Of a stretch of 11,169 nt of DNA, positions 6,326 through 11,169 are shown one piece after another. The notes under the pieces are model-generated. The model ran no database searches. It worked only from the letters and a program-made list of their open reading frames with translations, and was not told the DNA's origin. Position 1 is the stretch's first letter, and each line of letters starts with the position of its first letter. The DNA is taken from positions 1 to 11,169 of the forward strand of contig JAJYNT010000424.1 of the NCBI GenBank assembly GCA_021786215.1, given 5' to 3'. Source of the DNA: Chloroflexota bacterium (GTDB lineage: Bacteria > Chloroflexota > UBA6077). Made by a program: the position numbers and the translations under genes.

Positions 6326-7999
6326 ATGGAGAACGTCAGCGAAGGCAAGGAAAGGCTACGTCTAACCCGTCGTGAGCTATTGATGTTGCTCGGAACTGGG
6401 GCTGCCTCGGTGGCGGTGGCAGCCTGCAGCGGCGGGAGCACTGCACCCTCCCCAGCCCAGGCACCTGGGGCCACAAAGGCACCTGGGGCCGCACAGGCAC
6501 CCGCGCCCGCAACAGCGCCATCCTCTTCGGGCACAAAGGCGGAGAAGGTGGTCACCATCGCGCAGTATGCCGACGAAGTCAGCCTCGACCCCCAGGACAC
6601 CAACGACAACGCCTCCTATGGACCCGAGAAGTGCATGTTGGAGGGGTTGATCGGTTTCAACGGGAAGATGGAACAGATCCCTCAGCTCGCGGAGAAGTGG
6701 GACGCATCTCCCGATGCGACGGTCTACACCTTCCATCTGCGCCAGGGTGTCAAGTTCCAGGACGGCACACCGTTCAATGCCGATGCAGTCAAGTTTAATT
6801 TCGACCGCATCCGCAACCCAGACAACAAGCTGAAGCGTTATTCCCTCTTCAAAGTGATCAAGCAGGTGGACGCGGTCGACGAAAACACGGTCCGCTTTAC
6901 CCTTAGTGAACCGTTCGGCGCCATGATCGCCACCTTCGCCCATCCAGCGGGCGCCATCAGCAGTCCAGCCGCCATCAAGAAGTACGGTGCCGATTACGGC
7001 AAGCACCCGGTGGGCACCGGCCCCTACCAATTCTCGGAGTGGGTACCGGGCGACCACCTCACCATGGTCAAGAACCCGGACTATTGGGACAAGAACAACG
7101 GCCCGAAGGTCGACAAGATCATCATCAAGCCTGTCCCCGAGGATGGGACGCGGATTGCGATGCTGCAGAGGGGCGACGCGCAATTCATCAACAACGTACC
7201 TTATGCGCTGGCCGCCACGGTCAAAGGCAACAAAGATCTGTCGTTGGTCGAAACCCCGAGTATCTACACTTACTGGGTGGCGATGAACACCCAGAAGAAG
7301 CCGTATGATAACGTGAAGGTTCGCCAGGCGTTGAACTACGCCATCGACAAGGAGGCGATCATCAAGTCGGTGCTCGCTGGTTATGCTCGCCCCAGTGACT
7401 CACCACTCGCGACGGGGGTCTGGGGCTACACCAAGGTGATGTCCTACCCGTACGATACCGCGAAGGCAAAGCAGCTTCTGACCGATGCTGGCTTGCCCAA
7501 TGGCTTCAAGACGACCATGCGCGGGGCCAACGATACCACGGCCAAGCAGGTGATGGAGGCTATCCAGGCACAACTGGCCAAGGTCGGCATCCAGGCAGAG
7601 GTGCAATCGCTGGATGCGGCAACGCTGAGTGCTGAGCGGTTCAAGCCCCTGGATCAGAACAAAGGCGAACTGAACTACGCCGGTTGGTCGCCCTCCACGG
7701 GTGACGCGGACTGGGGGCTGCGACCGTTGCTGACCAAGGACAACTGGCCTCCATCCAATTTCAACGTGGCTTTCTACACCGATCCCAAGTTTGAACAAGA
7801 CATCAAGGACGGGCTCCAGACCGCGGACACGGAGAAGCGCAAGGCGGCTTACGCCGACGCACAGAAGGTCGTCATGGAGGATGCTCCCTGGGGTTTCCTG
7901 TGGTCGACGGTCCTCCTGGGCGGAAGCCGCAGCAACGTCGGCGGCATTTCGCTCCAACCCGACGGGATCGGATTCTACCGATCGGTCTACTTCAAGTAG
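6326..7999 (+). CDS. Peptide ABC transporter solute-binding lipoprotein, family 5
   Basis: This is a 557-residue extracytoplasmic receptor of the DppA/OppA family (SBP_bac_5) that would deliver peptides to the permeases encoded downstream. The N-terminus has LTRRELLML (13-21), a Tat-like twin-Arg pattern, then a hydrophobic core and the lipobox VAAC with Cys34 as the lipidated residue. An Ala/Pro/Gly/Ser/Thr linker spans about 35-70. The family signature runs from LAEKWDASPDATVYTF (121 onward) through VKFQDGTPFNADAVKF; PVGTGPYQFSEW and VKNPDYW (228-254) are also typical. GAGAGGTG precedes the ATG by 5-6 bases. A very strong palindrome follows the stop codon. Peptide specificity cannot be read from sequence; nickel or other small ligands are less likely but possible for this family. 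Confidence 0.92.
   Translation: MENVSEGKERLRLTRRELLMLLGTGAASVAVAACSGGSTAPSPAQAPGATKAPGAAQAPAPATAPSSSGTKAEKVVTIAQYADEVSLDPQDTNDNASYGPEKCMLEGLIGFNGKMEQIPQLAEKWDASPDATVYTFHLRQGVKFQDGTPFNADAVKFNFDRIRNPDNKLKRYSLFKVIKQVDAVDENTVRFTLSEPFGAMIATFAHPAGAISSPAAIKKYGADYGKHPVGTGPYQFSEWVPGDHLTMVKNPDYWDKNNGPKVDKIIIKPVPEDGTRIAMLQRGDAQFINNVPYALAATVKGNKDLSLVETPSIYTYWVAMNTQKKPYDNVKVRQALNYAIDKEAIIKSVLAGYARPSDSPLATGVWGYTKVMSYPYDTAKAKQLLTDAGLPNGFKTTMRGANDTTAKQVMEAIQAQLAKVGIQAEVQSLDAATLSAERFKPLDQNKGELNYAGWSPSTGDADWGLRPLLTKDNWPPSNFNVAFYTDPKFEQDIKDGLQTADTEKRKAAYADAQKVVMEDAPWGFLWSTVLLGGSRSNVGGISLQPDGIGFYRSVYFK
6459..6501 (+). repeat. Three 18-bp tandem units in the lipoprotein linker
   Basis: AGGCACCTGGGGCC occurs at 6459-6472 and 6477-6490, and AGGCACC again at 6495-6501, each 18 bp apart. 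They encode the linker units APGATK, APGAAQ and APAPAT. This in-frame repeat could expand or shrink by slippage and change linker length without breaking the gene. Confidence 0.75.
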
Positions 8000-8009
8000 C
8001 GCGTGAATC

Positions 8010-8049
8010 GGGCGGTGCGGGTGCAGTCCGGACTGCACCCGCACCGCCC
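8010..8049 (+). repeat. Perfect 40-bp palindrome between binding-protein and permease genes
   Basis: Bases 8010-8029 are exactly complementary to 8030-8049 with no spacer: the left arm begins GGGCGGTGCGGGTG and the right arm ends CACCCGCACCGCCC. It starts 11 bases after the solute-binding protein stop and ends 17 bases before the permease GTG. No T-run follows, only Cs, so a full intrinsic terminator is unlikely. Known parallels, such as repeats after malE, suggest it protects the upstream mRNA 3' end or causes partial termination, giving more binding protein than permease. Confidence 0.9.
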
Positions 8050-8066
8050 CCCCATAGTGAGAACAA

Positions 8067-8990
8067 GTGGGACGCTACATACTCCGTCGTCTGCTCTACA
8101 TAGTTCCCACCCTTTTCGGGGTGTCGGTCGTTGTTTTCCTGATTGTCCACATGGTCCCCGGTGATCCAGCCCGTCTGATGGCTGGTCCGGACGCCTCCCT
8201 GGAGGACGTGGCTCTTGTTCGATCCTCCCTCGGTCTCGATCGCCCGCTGCCGGTCCAGTACATCTCCTGGCTCGAAAAGGTCTTCGTTGGGGACCTAGGG
8301 ATATCGACACGCACCCACAGACCGGTGACCCACGAGCTAGGAAGGGCGCTCCCAGCCACCTTCCAGTTGACGATGGCCGCCATGGTCGTGATGCTGGTAG
8401 TCGGCCTCGGGGCCGGCATCATCGCAGGACTGAAGCGGAACTCTATCTTCGACCACTTCAGCATGATGGGCGCCATGGTAGGGGTTTGTACACCCTCGTT
8501 CTGGCTTGGCCTCATGCTGATGCAGATCTTCGCGGTGCAGCTGGGATGGTTCCCTACCACCGGGATCGGTGGTCCCGATCACCTGGTGCTGCCGGCGGTC
8601 AGTCTGGGTTTCCAGGGGGCGGCGATCGTAGCCCGCGTGATGCGCTCCTCCATGCTAGAGGTGATGGGCATGGACTACATCCGCACCGCACGCGCCAAGG
8701 GTCTGCCGTCTCAGATAGTCATCGTAAGGCATGCAGTGAAGAATGCCCTCGTGCCCGCCATTACGGTAATAGGACTGCAGTTCGGAAGCTTGCTGGCAGG
8801 AGCCGTCGTCACCGAGACAGTCTTCGCCTATCCGGGCCTGGGCTGGCTCCTGGTTCAATCCATTGGACTCAGGGACTATCCGGTCATACAGGGCGCACTG
8901 CTCCTGCTCGCCGTACAGTTCACCCTGGTCAACCTAGTTGTGGACGTGTTGTATGTCGTCGTGGATCCCCGGGTCTCGTACAAGGGCTAG
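8067..8990 (+). CDS. Peptide ABC transporter permease, DppB/OppB type
   Basis: This is a 307-residue inner-membrane permease and one half of the channel through which the bound peptide passes. The N-terminus MGRYILRRLLYIVPTLFGVS with a first span at about 9-30, followed by VPGDPARLMAG, is typical of the DppB side. Further spans are at about 100-121, 132-160, 172-190, 227-250 and 275-298. The EAA loop that contacts the ATPase is seen as MDYIRTARAKGLP (202-214). The start is a GTG at 8067 and the ribosome binding site is weak (GTGAGAA); the first codons match the family well, so I keep it. Weak initiation just after a large stem-loop fits lower expression than the binding protein. The next permease begins 31 bp after the stop. 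Confidence 0.93.
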   Translation: MGRYILRRLLYIVPTLFGVSVVVFLIVHMVPGDPARLMAGPDASLEDVALVRSSLGLDRPLPVQYISWLEKVFVGDLGISTRTHRPVTHELGRALPATFQLTMAAMVVMLVVGLGAGIIAGLKRNSIFDHFSMMGAMVGVCTPSFWLGLMLMQIFAVQLGWFPTTGIGGPDHLVLPAVSLGFQGAAIVARVMRSSMLEVMGMDYIRTARAKGLPSQIVIVRHAVKNALVPAITVIGLQFGSLLAGAVVTETVFAYPGLGWLLVQSIGLRDYPVIQGALLLLAVQFTLVNLVVDVLYVVVDPRVSYKG

Positions 8991-9021
8991 CAAAGAGCCG
9001 GCGGCAAGGAACAAGAGCGCA

Positions 9022-9924
9022 GTGAGTGACGAGCAATCGTTCGGTCTGCCGGCGGTCGGTGCTCGATTCTCACGAGAGCCCAGAGGGCATTGGGCCGATG
9101 CCTGGTCGCGACTGCTCCGCAACCCCGTCGCCGTGGCAGGCGGGCTGGTGGTGATCCTTCTGGTGGTGGCCGGTATCGCGGCGCCACACATCGCACCATA
9201 CGACCCCGCGGCTCAAGACCTGGCAAGTACTCTCGGGGGTCCTTCGCCTGCGCATCTCCTGGGGACCGACGCCCTGGGGAGAGACATTCTCAGTCGTCTG
9301 ATGTACGGTGCCGGCATTTCGCTTCGGATCGGCTTCCTGGGAACCCTGATAGCCTGTCTCATCGGCACGACACTGGGTCTGTTCTCAGGCTACTATGGGG
9401 GGCGGCTGGACACCATCCTCATGCGCCTCATAGACATCCAACTCGCGTTCCCAGGACTGCTGCTCGCCCTCTGCATCGTCGCGATCATCGGCCCTGGACT
9501 CGAGAATGTGATTGTCGCCGTGGGCATATTCGGCATTCCCACTTTCGCACGGGTTACCAGAGCCCAAATCTTAACCTTGAAGCAGCAGGACTACGTGAGT
9601 GCTGCTCGGATGCTGGGTGCTCGAGACAGCCGCATAATGCTTCACCACATGCTGCCCAACGCGCTCGCTCCAATACTCGTGATCGCCACTTTCAGCGTGG
9701 CCACCGCCATTCTCACCGCGGCCAGCCTGAGCTTCCTAGGTCTGGGTGCTCAGCCCCCCACTCCTGAATGGGGCGCGATGTTGAGCGATGGCCGCGAGTA
9801 CATGGTGATCTCTCCCCATGTGGTGATCTTCCCAGGCCTGGCTATCCTGATCACGGTTCTCGCCTTCAACCTGTTCGGGGACGGATTGCGCGATGCACTC
9901 GATCCGCGCCTCAAAGTGGACTGA
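9022..9924 (+). CDS. Peptide ABC transporter permease, DppC/OppC type
   Basis: This is the second channel subunit, with 300 residues from the GTG at 9022. AAGGA lies about 11 bases before this GTG. The frame is open to an ATG at 8938, but that start would overlap the upstream permease by 53 bp and add atypical residues. The protein has the OppC N-terminal span (37-56), then IAPYDPAAQDL, the family hallmark HLLGTDALGRDILSRLMYG (78-96), spans at about 103-125, 141-157, 163-180, 213-240 and 266-286, and the EAA loop DYVSAARMLGARDSRIM (190-206). It ends DALDPRLK as is usual. Its stop lies only 6 bp from that of the convergent ATPase gene, with no room for a terminator. Confidence 0.92.
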   Translation: MSDEQSFGLPAVGARFSREPRGHWADAWSRLLRNPVAVAGGLVVILLVVAGIAAPHIAPYDPAAQDLASTLGGPSPAHLLGTDALGRDILSRLMYGAGISLRIGFLGTLIACLIGTTLGLFSGYYGGRLDTILMRLIDIQLAFPGLLLALCIVAIIGPGLENVIVAVGIFGIPTFARVTRAQILTLKQQDYVSAARMLGARDSRIMLHHMLPNALAPILVIATFSVATAILTAASLSFLGLGAQPPTPEWGAMLSDGREYMVISPHVVIFPGLAILITVLAFNLFGDGLRDALDPRLKVD

Positions 9925-9930
9925 GATCGC

Positions 9931-10986
<1,056 letters not shown>

Positions 10987-10989
10987 CCC

Positions 10990-11169
10990 TTACGCCCCCT
11001 TGTAGAGAAAGCAGCTCGCGTGCTGTCCATCATTGACCGTCACCATGCCCGGCTCCCTCTGGTTGCAGATCCCAGGCATGTAGCTCGGGCAACGGGGGTG
11101 GAAGGGACATCCAAGAGGCCGGTTATAGGGATGCGGGATCGATCCGGTGATGGTGGGCAGCTTAAAGAT
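10990..11169 (-). CDS. Peptide ABC transporter ATPase, DppD/OppD type, C-terminal fragment (cut by window edge)
   Basis: Only the last 59 residues are inside the window; the gene continues past the right edge. In the frame starting at 11169 the product reads from IFKLPTITGSIPHPYNRPLG to the end CFLYKGA, then TAA. The segment is the C-terminal oligopeptide-transport extension: GSIPHPYNRP followed by cysteines in the pattern C-x5-C-x6-C and a fourth Cys near the end (GCPFHPRC, GICNQ, ASCFLY). This matches the four-cysteine tail of its neighbour and identifies it as the partner ATPase. The stop is 3 bases before the first ATG of the DppF-type gene, so the two are almost certainly cotranscribed and translationally coupled. 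Confidence 0.85.
   Translation of the reverse strand: MFKLPTITGSIPHPYNRPLGCPFHPRCPSYMPGICNQREPGMVTVNDGQHASCFLYKGA

Noticed and set aside
6377..7183. 268-codon minus-strand open frame opposite the solute-binding protein gene
   Set aside because: It mirrors a clearly coding gene, with no Shine-Dalgarno and no recognisable domain.

Overview
The window is a GC-rich stretch of bacterial chromosome with housekeeping and nutrient-uptake genes and no sign of phage, transposon or CRISPR. The gene set and style suggest Chloroflexota: a GTP-type PEP carboxykinase, a lipoprotein solute-binding protein with a Tat-like Arg-Arg motif and an Ala/Pro linker, and a secreted SH3b plus C39-like protein. This phylum assignment is inference; Actinomycetota or an uncultured lineage cannot be excluded.

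Left part (1-2240). Positions 1-268 hold no convincing gene but contain a perfect 12-bp stem. Next comes a 32-residue membrane peptide (269-367, minus strand) with a very strong ribosome binding site and its own promoter candidate. To its right lies a secreted SH3b/C39-like protein (598-1584, minus). Divergent from that is a short J-domain protein with C-terminal membrane segments (1772-2191, plus).

Middle (2241-6325). pckG (2241-4127, minus) is complete. Its upstream region (4128-4473) contains overlapping inverted repeats and leads into a 73-residue zinc-finger-like protein that resembles an HNH module lacking its catalytic His (4474-4695, plus). iadA, isoaspartyl dipeptidase (4700-5908, minus), meets that gene tail to tail with a 4-bp gap. 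iadA is divergent from a peptide ABC transporter operon. The 417-bp divergent region carries a recognisable promoter, a repeated ATCTTGCA element and small palindromes.

Right part (6326-11169). A family-5 solute-binding lipoprotein and two DppB/DppC-type permeases lie on the plus strand. A perfect 40-bp palindrome separates the binding-protein gene from the permeases. Two DppD/DppF-type ATPases, the first truncated by the window edge, lie on the minus strand and run into the permease operon with only 6 bp between the stop codons.

Taken together, the right half looks like a peptide acquisition locus. The lipoprotein captures peptides, the permeases and (probably) the convergent ATPases import them, and IadA removes isoaspartyl residues from the imported dipeptides. 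PEPCK could route the resulting aspartate-derived oxaloacetate into gluconeogenesis. That metabolic link is inferred from gene order only. I see no clearly unprecedented system. The best leads are the 40-bp palindrome, the split convergent transporter, the divergent control region, the small membrane peptide and the HNH-like mini-protein.
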